Under the pieces are notes generated by a model. The model did not search any database. It had not been told where the DNA came from and worked only from the letters and a program-made list of their open reading frames with translations. From assembly GCA_910588935.1 (NCBI GenBank), contig CAJUSM010000008.1:1-55323 (forward strand): a stretch of DNA of 55,323 nucleotides, given 5' to 3'. Origin of the DNA: an uncultured Oscillospiraceae bacterium. Lineage in GTDB: Bacteria > Bacillota > Clostridia > Oscillospirales > Acutalibacteraceae. Below are positions 34,601-43,534 of this stretch, in pieces. Position numbers and translations under genes: made by a program. Position 1 is the first letter of the stretch; each line of letters opens with the position of its first letter.

Positions 34601-35248
34601 CTATTTCAGCACCTTGGAGAAAACCAGCTGGGAGGATTCCCCAAATTTCAGCCCGGCTTGGCGGGTGTAGTCCTGCTCCTCAATGGTAAGGCCGTAGCTG
34701 GGCAGGAACTCCTGAAGGAAATAATCAGCCTCTGGCAGCTTCATCTCCTTTACTGACTTGAGGATGGTCTGTTCGGCCTTAGAGAAATCCCGGTTGCCGC
34801 TTTGCCGTTCCTCTACGCATTTGATCACCGCGGATATCCGGTCGGCAGCCTTAACAATGGGCTTTAGGGCCTCGTCTCCTGGGGCGGCCATGGTCATAAG
34901 GGCCCGGTACTCAGGCCGCAGCTCCTCTGGCAGCATGGAGACCAGGTGCTCTACCGCCATATCCTCTACCTCGCCATAGGCCCGGCGGATCTCCTCTGAG
35001 TGATACTTTACCGGGGTGGGCATGTCCCCGGTAATGATCTCCGAAGCATCGTGAAGCAGGGCAAGGGCTGCGGCCCGTTGGGGGTCGTAGCCGCGGCCAT
35101 ACTTCTGGTTGCCAATGGTGGCCAAAGCATGGGCTACAATGGCAACCTCCAGGCTGTGCTCGCAAAGATTCTCCTCTCGGGTATTGCGCATAAGGCCCCA
35201 GCGGTTGATGTATTTCATTCGGGAAAGCATGGCAAAGAACGGATACAT
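34601..35248 (-). CDS. HD-domain 5'-deoxynucleotidase (YfbR-like)
   Basis: Protein of 215 aa with an HD phosphohydrolase core: NLCEHSLEVAIVAHAL (first His), LALLHDASEIITGDMPTPVKY (HD pair), and a later AADRIS Asp. This matches the YfbR family, which dephosphorylates deoxynucleoside monophosphates. The frame is open for a further 74 codons upstream, but ATG 35248 has a strong GGGAGGAAG site 7 nt away and starts the conserved MYPFFAMLSRMKYINRW segment. It begins 2 nt after the SGNH gene ends. Confidence 0.9.
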   Translation of the reverse strand: MYPFFAMLSRMKYINRWGLMRNTREENLCEHSLEVAIVAHALATIGNQKYGRGYDPQRAAALALLHDASEIITGDMPTPVKYHSEEIRRAYGEVEDMAVEHLVSMLPEELRPEYRALMTMAAPGDEALKPIVKAADRISAVIKCVEERQSGNRDFSKAEQTILKSVKEMKLPEADYFLQEFLPSYGLTIEEQDYTRQAGLKFGESSQLVFSKVLK

Positions 35249-35250
35249 AG

Positions 35251-36354
35251 CTATTCTTCCTCCCACAAGGTTTTTAAGGTATGGGCCAAGAGCTGGGCGG
35301 CCAGGGCATGGGCCTTTTTTCCAGAGTGGCCACGGGAACCTATGGTCTCTGGGGTGGTATCCGGCAGCAGCAGGAAGGCGGCCCGCCTGTCCCCCGATTC
35401 CTGCTGATAGCGGCTTACTGCCTGGCGGATGGGCTCGGCCATATCCCTGCCCAGCATTCCGTAAGCCCACAGCAGGAAGGCCTTGGGATTTTTCTCCCGC
35501 AGCTGGTGGAGGAAAGCCGCGGCCTCATCTTGGAAAGCCTGACGGCCGGCTGGATCCGCTGTTTGCCGAAAGCTCTCTCCTGTTGCCGGATTTCGCCAAG
35601 GGGGCTGGTGAATGGCCCCGCCATCGTTGGTGCCCAGGTTCACAATTACCGCGTCGGGCTGCCAGGCTGCAAAATGATAGGGCTCCTGAGACCCCAGCGC
35701 AATATTTTCCTCCCCTGTAAGGGGGCCGCAGATCTGGCTGTATACCTTGGGCAGGGCGCAGCGGGGGTCATTATCCCAGCCGCTGCGTACCCCCCAGCCG
35801 CTTTGAGAGATCACCCGGCACTCGGCCCCGCAGAGTTCTGCCGTAAGCAGGGGAAACCCATGGACAGCGGAGAAAAACATAGGAATCCAGTCTTCCTCCT
35901 CTTTGGCCCCGGTAAGCCCTTCTCCAGAGGTAATGCTGTCTCCAATGAATTCCAGCTTTCGAGGCCGGGGGCTTACGGGGAGGAATTCCCCATCTGTGCG
36001 CAGGGCGTGAATTTGCAGCCGGGCCTGGGGATCCCCAGGCATAGCCTGGACCTCCTTGACAAAGCGGATGCTTTTTGTCTTGGCAGGATTCATCCCCCGG
36101 AAGAGGCAGAGCCAGTGCCGGCCTGGGGGAAGAGGAAAGCGGCTGATAAGCTCGCCATTGATTATCACGGCAGCCCACTGCTCCAGATGGGCAAACCCGG
36201 TTTCCACCTCTGCCCAGAGCTCGCCGGCTTTCAGGTTTAGCTCCAGAGCGCTGCCGGTCCAGAAAAGGGTAAGGGGAGAGAGCCTAGAGGTGGTGCGGCC
36301 CCAGACCTTCCGGCAGGGGGCGGGGAGACGGGAGAGGGGGTAATCTTTTAGCAT
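35251..36354 (-). CDS. SGNH/GDSL hydrolase, CE2-like carbohydrate esterase
   Basis: Protein of 367 aa. An N-terminal beta-sandwich-like domain (about residues 1-120) precedes the SGNH hydrolase: block I FIGDSITSGEG near residue 138, block III NLGTNDGG, and a C-terminal GSRGHSGKKAH holding the catalytic His. The layout resembles CE2 acetyl-esterases that deacetylate plant polysaccharides, but there is no signal peptide, so an intracellular substrate such as an acetylated oligosaccharide is likely. First gene of the operon with the HD nucleotidase and dusB. AAAGGAG lies upstream. Confidence 0.88.
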   Translation of the reverse strand: MLKDYPLSRLPAPCRKVWGRTTSRLSPLTLFWTGSALELNLKAGELWAEVETGFAHLEQWAAVIINGELISRFPLPPGRHWLCLFRGMNPAKTKSIRFVKEVQAMPGDPQARLQIHALRTDGEFLPVSPRPRKLEFIGDSITSGEGLTGAKEEEDWIPMFFSAVHGFPLLTAELCGAECRVISQSGWGVRSGWDNDPRCALPKVYSQICGPLTGEENIALGSQEPYHFAAWQPDAVIVNLGTNDGGAIHQPPWRNPATGESFRQTADPAGRQAFQDEAAAFLHQLREKNPKAFLLWAYGMLGRDMAEPIRQAVSRYQQESGDRRAAFLLLPDTTPETIGSRGHSGKKAHALAAQLLAHTLKTLWEEE

Positions 36355-36386
36355 AGGGAACGCTCCTTTTTATGGGGTAGGTTCTC

Positions 36387-36395
36387 ATTATAGCA
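36387..36395 (-). promoter_or_regulatory. Extended -10 promoter of the SGNH operon
   Basis: On the minus strand TGCTATAAT, an extended -10, 33 nt before the ATG; the -35 is poor. Just upstream of it is a run of G tracts. Confidence 0.55.
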
Positions 36396-36631
36396 TGGGG
36401 AAGAGGGGAATGGTAGGGGGAGGGGAGAAAAAACAGGGGAGAAGCATGGTAAGGGGCGGGAGGCAAAGGCAACCTGTATCCTTTCAGCTGGGGGTTTCCG
36501 CGCGGGGATGACAAGCGCTCTCTATGCGCCCCACAGCCATCTTGATCACCCATTCTTCCTGGAGGCTTCTGGTATTTCCCAGAATTTGCCCCTCTTCCTG
36601 CCAAAAAATGCTTTATTCACCATGTCTTTTG

Positions 36632-36640
36632 TGCTATAAT
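36632..36640 (+). promoter_or_regulatory. Extended -10 promoter of yfhO
   Basis: TGCTATAAT with a weak TTTATT 17 nt upstream; 94 nt before the yfhO ATG. Confidence 0.55.
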
Positions 36641-36733
36641 ATACCCTAACGGCGCTAGGGCCTGGCTGAAAGCGGGTGCTGCGCCTACCCCCGGCCTATG
36701 GCTGGAGTATTCTAAGAACCCGAGGTTGTCGCC

Positions 36734-39493
36734 ATGTCATATATACAAAATCAGAAAAAAACCAGCTGGCGGGAAAACTATTTTCTCAAGGCTTTCTTTT
36801 TGGGTTTAGGCCTGTCCTTTGCGGTCTTTCTCCCCTTTCTCATTGTAGATGGGGGAAGGTTCCTGTTTTATGGGGATTTTAACGTGCAGCAGGTTCCCTT
36901 TTACCGCCTGGCCCACGATGCTGTCCGCTCTGGCAACTTGGGGTGGAGCCATCTTACAGACCTGGGGGCTAATTTCATTGGCTCCTACTCTTTCTACCTT
37001 TTGGGCAGCCCTTTTTTCTGGCTCACCATTCCGTTTCCCTCGGAGTGGCTCCAGTTCCTAATGGGCCCTTTGCTCATTCTAAAATTCGCCTGTGCCAGCC
37101 TGACCGGCTATGTGTATATCCACCGCTACACCAAGTCTCCGGATAATGCCCTAATTGCCGGGCTGCTCTATGCCTTTTCTGGCTTTTCGGTATACAATAT
37201 CTTTTTCAACCACTTCCACGAGGCCATTGTGTTTTTCCCTTTGCTGCTGGCCGCTTTGGACGAGTATATGGCCACCCGCTGCCGGGGGATTTTTGCCTTG
37301 GCCGTGTTTGCCTGCTGTGTTGTGAACTACTATTTTTTTGTGGGACAGGTTACCTTTACCCTTATCTACTTTTTCCTCCGGCTGGCCTGCGGCAGCTGGC
37401 GGATCTCCCTAAAGGATTTCCTGCTTTTGGGCCTGGAGGCTGTTATTGGGGTGGGGCTTTCCGCCATCCTTTTGGTGCCCTCCATTTTAGCTGTGCTCCA
37501 GAACAACCGGGTAGACAATGTGATTAACGGCTGGAACGCGGTGCTTTACAACCGGAACCAACGGTATATGCACATTATGGAGTGTTTCTTCTTCCCGCCG
37601 GATCTCCCAGCCCGGCCCAATTTTACCCCGGATTCCGAGTCTAAGTGGTCCTCCCTAGGCGCCTGGCTGCCCCTGTTCGGCATGACAGGAGTGATTGGCT
37701 GGCTTCAGCTGCGGCGGAAACACTGGCTGAAAAAAATGCTGTGGATCCTTTTTGCCATGGCCCTAATCCCCGGCCTGAACGCCTCTTTTCAAATGCTGAA
37801 CCGGGCCTACTATGCCCGCTGGTACTATATGCTTACCCTGATGATGGCCCTTGCTACGGTGATGGCCCTGGAGGAGGAGCGCACAGACTGGCGGCGTTCC
37901 ATCCTTTGGACCTTCAGTATCACGGCGGCGATTAGCTGTATTATCGGCTTTATGCCCTTCATTGAGGAGGTGGACGGAGAGGAGGTTACAAGCTTTGGCC
38001 TGGAGGAGTACCCCAGCCGGTTTTGGACCTATGTGGCCATTGCCCTAATCAGCCTGGGACTGGTGGTTTACCTTTTCACCTTCTGCCGCCGAAACCGCCG
38101 GGCCTTTCAGCGAGGGGCCCTTGCCTGCCTTTCTTTGGTTTCGGTATTCTATTCTATCTACTTTATTGCCTTGGGCAAAACCCAAGCGGAATACACTTGG
38201 GATCATCTCATTCCTTATGCCCTGAACGGGGGGGCAAGCCTAAGCCTGCCAGACCTGCAGGAGTGCCGGTCGGACTTTTACGAATCCATGGACAATGCGG
38301 CCATGTTCTGGCAGATTCCCTCTATTCAGGCTTTCCACAGCATTGTGCCGGGCTCGGTAATGGACTTTTACGATTCCATTGGCGTTCAGCGAGACGTGGG
38401 CTCCAGGCCCAAGGTGAGCCATTACCCGGTGCGGGCCCTTACCTCTGTCCACTGGCTGTTTGATGATGACGATGACCCGGATTTCTTTGCGGGGGAAAAC
38501 TCTGACGAGCCCTCTATGCCTGGCTGGGCCTACTATGGCAATGCCAACGGCTATGATATATGGGAAAATGGTTACTATATCCGTATGGGCTTTTCTTACG
38601 ATTACTATATGCCCCGCAGTGAATACGAGGAGCTGACCAAGGGCACGGATACCACGGTTGGCACCCGGGAGCTGGCCATGCTCCGGGCCCTGGTGGTAGA
38701 TGACGCGGATGTGCCGGCCGTTCAGGAAGTGCTCTCTCCGCTGTCTAAGGAGTACAGGAGTTTTAGCGAAAAGACATATGGCCAAGACTGCCTAGACCGT
38801 TCCCGGAATACCTGCAGCGGTTTTCAGTACACGAATTCTGGGTTTCAGGCCTATGCGGAAGATGTGGCCACGGATACCCTATACTTTTTTAGCGTGCCCT
38901 ATGAGCCTGGCTGGAGAGCCCAGGTAAATGGGGAGCCAGTGGAAATTATCCGTTCTAATATTGGGTTTATGTCTATTGTGGTTCCCACTTGCGAGGTAGC
39001 AGACATTCAGTTTATCTATACCACCCCTGGCCTGGGCTCTGGCATTCTGATTACCGCCTGCTCCCTAATCTCCCTAATCGGCTATCTGGCTTTGTGCCGG
39101 CGGCTTCGAAAGCCCCAGCCTCCCAAGCCCCCTCGGCTGATGAAGGCGGAGCCCTTTGCGGCCTACTGTAAAAAACAGGGAGCGGCGTTCCGCCGGCCCC
39201 ATGCTCTGCGCCCCCATTTTGGCGGCAAAAAACCAGGCGCCGCGCCTCCTCTTTCTAAGCCCCCGGAGCCGGCCCCGCCGATGGAGGAAAAGCCTTCTGT
39301 TGGGGAAAATCCATCGGTAGAGGAGGAGTCTCCCCTCAAGCCCGCCGTCCCGGATCAGGAGCCTCACCAGGCCCACCGGAACGCCGACCGGCTGCAGCCT
39401 AGGCCTTGGCCTCAGAGACAGGAACCCTTGGCCCTGGAGGGGGAGGGCTCCCAGGAGGAGCAGAAAAATCGTGAGGAGGAAAACAGCCAATGA
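36734..39493 (+). CDS. yfhO: YfhO-family polytopic membrane protein
   Basis: Large membrane protein (919 aa) with about 12-13 helices in the first 480 residues, an extracytoplasmic domain, and a final helix near residues 752-775. Landmarks FYGDFNVQQVPFY, LYAFSGFSVYNIFFNHF, FYSYDSIGV-type outer-loop features and YEPGWRAQVNGEPVEI match the YfhO family (GT-C-like fold). In Bacillus YfhO works with the glycosyltransferase CsbB to add GlcNAc to lipoteichoic acid outside the membrane. Here the next gene is a CsbB-like transferase overlapping by 4 nt, which supports the same job. About 120 C-terminal residues are Pro/Glu-rich, cytoplasmic and family-atypical. GAGG is 8 nt before the ATG. Confidence 0.92.
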   Translation: MSYIQNQKKTSWRENYFLKAFFLGLGLSFAVFLPFLIVDGGRFLFYGDFNVQQVPFYRLAHDAVRSGNLGWSHLTDLGANFIGSYSFYLLGSPFFWLTIPFPSEWLQFLMGPLLILKFACASLTGYVYIHRYTKSPDNALIAGLLYAFSGFSVYNIFFNHFHEAIVFFPLLLAALDEYMATRCRGIFALAVFACCVVNYYFFVGQVTFTLIYFFLRLACGSWRISLKDFLLLGLEAVIGVGLSAILLVPSILAVLQNNRVDNVINGWNAVLYNRNQRYMHIMECFFFPPDLPARPNFTPDSESKWSSLGAWLPLFGMTGVIGWLQLRRKHWLKKMLWILFAMALIPGLNASFQMLNRAYYARWYYMLTLMMALATVMALEEERTDWRRSILWTFSITAAISCIIGFMPFIEEVDGEEVTSFGLEEYPSRFWTYVAIALISLGLVVYLFTFCRRNRRAFQRGALACLSLVSVFYSIYFIALGKTQAEYTWDHLIPYALNGGASLSLPDLQECRSDFYESMDNAAMFWQIPSIQAFHSIVPGSVMDFYDSIGVQRDVGSRPKVSHYPVRALTSVHWLFDDDDDPDFFAGENSDEPSMPGWAYYGNANGYDIWENGYYIRMGFSYDYYMPRSEYEELTKGTDTTVGTRELAMLRALVVDDADVPAVQEVLSPLSKEYRSFSEKTYGQDCLDRSRNTCSGFQYTNSGFQAYAEDVATDTLYFFSVPYEPGWRAQVNGEPVEIIRSNIGFMSIVVPTCEVADIQFIYTTPGLGSGILITACSLISLIGYLALCRRLRKPQPPKPPRLMKAEPFAAYCKKQGAAFRRPHALRPHFGGKKPGAAPPLSKPPEPAPPMEEKPSVGENPSVEEESPLKPAVPDQEPHQAHRNADRLQPRPWPQRQEPLALEGEGSQEEQKNREEENSQ

Positions 39494-40449
39494 CGCCCAC
39501 TGTTTACTTTGTAATACCCTGCTATAACGAGGAGGAGGCCCTGCCGGAAACCGTAAGGCAGCTGACAGCCAAAATAGAATCTATGCGTGCCCAGGGGCTG
39601 GCCAATGAAAACAGCCGGATGCTGCTGGTGGATGACGGCAGCAAGGATAGAACCTGGCAGCTGGTTACCCAGCTGAACCAGGACAACCCCTATGTGGAAG
39701 GGGTAAAGCTTGCCCACAACCGGGGCCACCAGAACGCCCTGCTCTGCGGCCTGATGACCGCCATGGAGAGGTGCGACTGCGCCATTAGCCTGGACGCGGA
39801 CCTGCAGGACGATGTGGACGCCCTGGATGAGTTTGTAAAGAAGTACCTGGAGGGCTGCGATGTGGTCTATGGCGTGCGGAACAAGCGGGATACGGACACC
39901 TGGTTTAAGCGCACCACCGCAGAGGGCTTTTATAAGGTGATGAAGCTTTTGGGGGTGGATGTGGTGTTTAACCATGCCGACTACCGGCTGATGAGCCGCC
40001 GGGCGCTGGAGGGGCTTTCGGAGTATAAAGAGGTTAACCTGTTCCTGCGAGGGATGGTGCCCCTAATTGGCTACCGCTCTGACTATGTGTACTATGACCG
40101 TCATCAGCGGGTGGCGGGGGAATCGAAGTATCCTCTGAAGAAAATGATCGCCCTGGCTATAGACGGCATCAGCAGCTTTAGCGTAAAGCCCCTGAAGCTG
40201 ATCTCAAACTTTGGCATTTTGGTTTCGGTGCTTAGTGTGTTTGGGCTGCTATATGCATTGGTCTCCTATTTTGCAGGCTGGGCAGTTTCTGGCTGGACAG
40301 CCATTGTGTGCTCTATTTGGCTGCTGGGCGGGCTGCAAATGCTCTGTTTGGGTGTTGTGGGGGGCTATATTGGTAAAATATACAGCGAGGTAAAGGCCCG
40401 GCCCAGGTACCGGGTAGAGGAGTATCTGCGCAAGGAGGAGACGAAATGA
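39490..40449 (+). CDS. csbB: Membrane-anchored family 2 glycosyltransferase (CsbB/GtrB-like)
   Basis: Protein of 319 aa: a GT-A catalytic domain with VIPCYNEEEALPETV, LLVDDGSKDRTW, SLDADLQDD (metal-binding DxD region) and VYGVRNKRDTDTWFKR, followed by two C-terminal transmembrane helices. This is the undecaprenyl-phosphate sugar transferase type (CsbB/GtrB/DPM1), which makes a lipid-linked sugar for later transfer outside the cell. It overlaps yfhO (ATGA) and tagD (ATGA), so all three are co-translated. The sugar is probably GlcNAc, by analogy with Bacillus. Confidence 0.92.
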   Translation: MTPTVYFVIPCYNEEEALPETVRQLTAKIESMRAQGLANENSRMLLVDDGSKDRTWQLVTQLNQDNPYVEGVKLAHNRGHQNALLCGLMTAMERCDCAISLDADLQDDVDALDEFVKKYLEGCDVVYGVRNKRDTDTWFKRTTAEGFYKVMKLLGVDVVFNHADYRLMSRRALEGLSEYKEVNLFLRGMVPLIGYRSDYVYYDRHQRVAGESKYPLKKMIALAIDGISSFSVKPLKLISNFGILVSVLSVFGLLYALVSYFAGWAVSGWTAIVCSIWLLGGLQMLCLGVVGGYIGKIYSEVKARPRYRVEEYLRKEETK

Positions 40450-40835
40450 GACGGGTGATCACCTATGGCACCTTCGACTTAATCCATTACGGCCACATTA
40501 ACCTGCTTAAGCGGGCTAAGGAGCTGGGGGATTACCTGATTGTGGCCCTTTCTACCGATGAGTTCAACTGGAACAGCAAGCAGAAGAAATGCTACTTTTC
40601 CTACACCAAACGCCAACAGCTGCTGGAGGCTATCCGGTATGTGGACCTGGTAATTCCAGAGGAAAACTGGGAGCAAAAGGTCAGCGATGTACAGCTGTAC
40701 AAGGTGGATACCTTTGTAATGGGGGACGACTGGGCAGGAAAATTTGACTTTCTTAAGCCCTACTGCCAGGTGGTGTACCTGCCCCGAACGCCGGAAATTT
40801 CCACCACCCAGATTAAAACCGATTTAAAGACATAG
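40446..40835 (+). CDS. tagD: Glycerol-3-phosphate cytidylyltransferase
   Basis: Compact nucleotidyltransferase of 129 aa, normal for TagD/TarD. CTP-binding GTFDLIHYGHINLL near residue 8 contains the HxGH motif; FVMGDDWAGKFD and PRTPEISTTQIK are the other family signatures. Makes CDP-glycerol for wall teichoic acid-type polymers. Overlaps the glycosyltransferase gene by 4 nt with GGAGGAG upstream. Its position behind yfhO-csbB suggests a glycerol-phosphate polymer decorated by those two. No TagB/TagF polymerases in the window. Confidence 0.95.
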   Translation: MRRVITYGTFDLIHYGHINLLKRAKELGDYLIVALSTDEFNWNSKQKKCYFSYTKRQQLLEAIRYVDLVIPEENWEQKVSDVQLYKVDTFVMGDDWAGKFDFLKPYCQVVYLPRTPEISTTQIKTDLKT

Positions 40836-40881
40836 GGAGTGCGCCAGATACTTTGCCAGCTAGCGCTGCTCTTTTCACCTC

Positions 40882-40920
40882 ACCCCCGGGTTCCTTTAGG
40901 AGCCTGGGGGGTCTGCTTTT
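40882..40920 (+). terminator. Probable terminator of the yfhO-csbB-tagD operon
   Basis: Hairpin ACCCCC...GGGGGT with inner GG/CC and TCC/GGA pairing, followed by CTGCTTTT. Confidence 0.6.
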
Positions 40921-40985
40921 GTCCAGGGCAGAGCGCTGCTTTTTTCAAGTTGTTCCCTTTTCCCCATCAATTTCTGCTGCCCGCG

Positions 40986-40994
40986 TGCTATAAT
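40986..40994 (+). promoter_or_regulatory. Extended -10 promoter of the metal exporter gene
   Basis: TGCTATAAT, third example of this extended -10 in the window; no good -35. The 120-nt leader shows no recognised manganese (yybP-ykoY) riboswitch core. Confidence 0.45.
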
Positions 40995-41116
40995 ATAAAA
41001 AACTATGCCTTTTGCCCAAGGGCCCAGCAGGCGGCTGCGAAAAGTTACTATACCCTTGGCTGTGAAATGGACGTTCGGCCAGTAAGCCTGCGCGGCATGG
41101 CCGGGAAAGGAAGCCT

Positions 41117-41953
41117 ATGAAAGAAATGATTCTTGACGCTGTTCTGGATTCCCTGAAGACCCTGCCCTTTTTGTTTGGCGCTTACCTGCTTATGGAGTTC
41201 CTGGAGCACCGGGCAAGCCACAGGCTTACCGGCGCGCTTGCCCGTTTGGGCCCGCTGGGGCCAGTGGGCGGGGCGGTGCTAGGCTGTGTTCCCCAGTGCG
41301 GCTTTTCGGTGGCGGCAGCCAATTTTTATGGGGGCCGGCTGATTTCCCCTGGCACCTTGCTGGCGGTGTTCCTGGCTACCTCAGACGAGGCCCTGCCTAT
41401 TTTGCTCAGCCGGCCCCAGGCCCTAGGGGCTTTAGGACGGCTGCTGGGGGTTAAGCTGATTGCCGCATCGGTAGCTGGCCTGGCAGTGGATGGGTTGGCA
41501 GGCCGGTTTTTCCGGCGGCGAGAGCTTTTTCAGGATCTCTGTGAGGATTGCGGCTGTGGAGAAAAGGGAATTTTTCGCTCAGCCTTTCGGCATACCGTCC
41601 AGATTTTTCTGTTTTTGCTGGCAATCAACTTAGCGCTGGGCTGTGCCATCCAGCTGGTAGGGGAGGAGAATATCTCCCGCCTTCTTCTTTCCGGCAGTGT
41701 GTTTCAGCCCTTTCTGGCCGGGCTGATCGGCTTTATTCCCAACTGCGCGGCCTCAGTGATCCTTACAGAGCTGTACCTAGGGGGCTCGCTTTCCTTTGGG
41801 GCGGCGGCGGCAGGGCTGTGTACTGGGGCGGGGGTGGGCCTGGCAGTACTGTTCCGGGTAAACCGGGATACCTGGGAAAACCTGTGCTTGGTTGGGCTGC
41901 TGTACGCTGCCGCAGTGGCAACAGGGCTTCTGTGCCAGCTTATATTTCCGTAA
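41117..41953 (+). CDS. Putative 10-TM manganese/heavy-metal exporter
   Basis: Very hydrophobic 278-aa protein with about 8-10 helices and an internal repeat: GAVLGCVPQCGFSVAAANFY near residue 52 and GLIGFIPNCAASVILTELY near residue 203 are equivalent Cys-containing halves. A soluble loop EDCGCGEKG at about 141-150 could bind metal. The pattern matches the ArsP_2-type, 10TM putative manganese exporter family. Metal specificity is not demonstrated. AAAGGAAG 4-6 nt before the ATG. Confidence 0.78.
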   Translation: MKEMILDAVLDSLKTLPFLFGAYLLMEFLEHRASHRLTGALARLGPLGPVGGAVLGCVPQCGFSVAAANFYGGRLISPGTLLAVFLATSDEALPILLSRPQALGALGRLLGVKLIAASVAGLAVDGLAGRFFRRRELFQDLCEDCGCGEKGIFRSAFRHTVQIFLFLLAINLALGCAIQLVGEENISRLLLSGSVFQPFLAGLIGFIPNCAASVILTELYLGGSLSFGAAAAGLCTGAGVGLAVLFRVNRDTWENLCLVGLLYAAAVATGLLCQLIFP

Positions 41954-42020
41954 GGATATAGGGCGTGGCGGGCAACCCCTCCATGCCCTAGAGAGATTGA
42001 AAGGGATGGGAAAATAAGCC

Positions 42021-42049
42021 TTGACTCCTGCCCTGTAAAACGCTACAAT
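42021..42049 (+). promoter_or_regulatory. Promoter of the fucosidase-transglutaminase operon
   Basis: TTGACT, 17-nt spacer, TACAAT. Starts a leader of about 155 nt; no operator recognised. Confidence 0.72.
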
Positions 42050-42208
42050 AAACACCAATAAGTAATGTAAAACTGTACCAATCGTCTTACTGCGAGTTTT
42101 CCTGAGCAAAATCGCCGCTGGATAAGTGGAAAGCCTAAAAAACACGGCGCCCCTTGCCGGCCAGGATTTTGCCATGCGGATGGTACAGCTTTTTAAGAGA
42201 GGAGTCTT

Positions 42209-43534
42209 ATGATGTATCGCTTTCAAAGAGATGAATATGAAAAACGTATGAGATGGTACCAAGACGCCCGTTTTGGCATGTTTATCCATTGGGGTCTGTA
42301 TGCCATCCCTGCCCGAGGCGAGTGGGTCCGCAGTACCGAGCAGATGCCGGAGGAGGACTATATGCCCTTTTTCCACCAGTTTAACCCTGTAGATTTTGAC
42401 CCTAAGGCTTGGGCGCGTATGGCAAAGGAGGCTGGCATGAAGTACGCTGTTCTTACTGCCAAGCACCATGACGGCTTTTGCCTGTTCGACAGCCAGCTGA
42501 CAGACTTTAAGTCTACAAACACCCCCTGCGGCCGGGATATTGTCCGGGAGTTTTTAGACGCCGTGCGGGCCGAGGGCCTGAAAGCCGGCCTTTATTTCTC
42601 CCTGCTGGATTGGCACCATCCCGATTATCCCCACTACGGCGACCAACATCATCCCATGCGCAACCACCCGGAATGCTCTAATGAGAACCGGGACTTTAAC
42701 CGGTACCTGGATTACCTTCACGGCCAGGTACGGGAGCTGTGCACCAACTATGGCAAGCTTGATATCCTGTGGTTTGATTTTTCCTATGGCGATGGTCCGG
42801 AGGCTATGCGGGGGGAGAAATGGCGGGCCACAGAACTGGTTACCATGGTTCGGGAGCTTCAGCCAGGCATTATTATTGACAACCGGCTGGAGGTAAGCGG
42901 CGAGGGTTTTGGCTCCCTATGGGAGGGGGATCCCAAGCCTTATCACGGAGATTTTGTCAGCCCAGAGCAGATTATTCCCCCCAATGGCCTGCTGGACAAA
43001 AACGGCAAGGACCTGGTGTGGGAGGCCTGCGTTACCATGAACGGGAACTGGGGCTACTGCGAAACCGACCGATTTTTTAAGCCTGCTTCTATGCTGATTA
43101 AAAAGCTGGTAGAGTGTGTCTCTAAAGGAGGAAACTTGCTGCTTAATGTGGGGCCGGACGCAAAGGGAAATATCCCTATGGCCTCCCAGGAAATTCTGGC
43201 GGGCATTGGCCGCTGGATGGCAAAAAACGGCGAGAGCATTTATGGCTGCGGCAAAGCAGGTATGGAAAAGCCAGATACTGGCCGCATTACCCGCAAGGAC
43301 AACACCCTGTACTATCATCTGTTTGAAAATACCATTGGCGCGGTACCTCTCCAAGGGCTGTGCAGAGACCAGGTGAAGTCTATTCGCTGGGTGGCCAGCG
43401 GGGCCGAGGCGCACATTGCTAAGGGTTGGGTTTACGATAACTATCCAGATGTGGTGTTTGCAGACTTGGGCCCGGATCCCGTTCTGCCCGACCCGGTGGA
43501 TACAGTGCTGAAAGTGGAGCTGGCGAGCCTATGA
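42209..43534 (+). CDS. GH29 alpha-L-fucosidase
   Basis: Glycoside hydrolase of 441 aa. Diagnostic GH29 segments are RFGMFIHWGLYAIPARGEW near residue 22, AVLTAKHHDGFCLFDS, a nucleophile Asp in DILWFDFSYG near residue 192, and GGNLLLNVGPDAKGNIP. Releases L-fucose from host or milk glycans. No signal peptide, so substrate must be imported or be a small oligosaccharide; no transporter is nearby. GAGAGGAG lies upstream; ATG 42212 is a slightly better-spaced start than 42209. Overlaps the transglutaminase gene by 4 nt. Confidence 0.95.
   Translation: MMYRFQRDEYEKRMRWYQDARFGMFIHWGLYAIPARGEWVRSTEQMPEEDYMPFFHQFNPVDFDPKAWARMAKEAGMKYAVLTAKHHDGFCLFDSQLTDFKSTNTPCGRDIVREFLDAVRAEGLKAGLYFSLLDWHHPDYPHYGDQHHPMRNHPECSNENRDFNRYLDYLHGQVRELCTNYGKLDILWFDFSYGDGPEAMRGEKWRATELVTMVRELQPGIIIDNRLEVSGEGFGSLWEGDPKPYHGDFVSPEQIIPPNGLLDKNGKDLVWEACVTMNGNWGYCETDRFFKPASMLIKKLVECVSKGGNLLLNVGPDAKGNIPMASQEILAGIGRWMAKNGESIYGCGKAGMEKPDTGRITRKDNTLYYHLFENTIGAVPLQGLCRDQVKSIRWVASGAEAHIAKGWVYDNYPDVVFADLGPDPVLPDPVDTVLKVELASL

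Noticed and set aside
40995..41116. Manganese riboswitch before the metal exporter
   Set aside because: I looked for the conserved yybP-ykoY core and did not see it.
41777..42469. 230-codon minus-strand open frame
   Set aside because: Spans the end of the metal exporter, a promoter and the start of the fucosidase; shadow.
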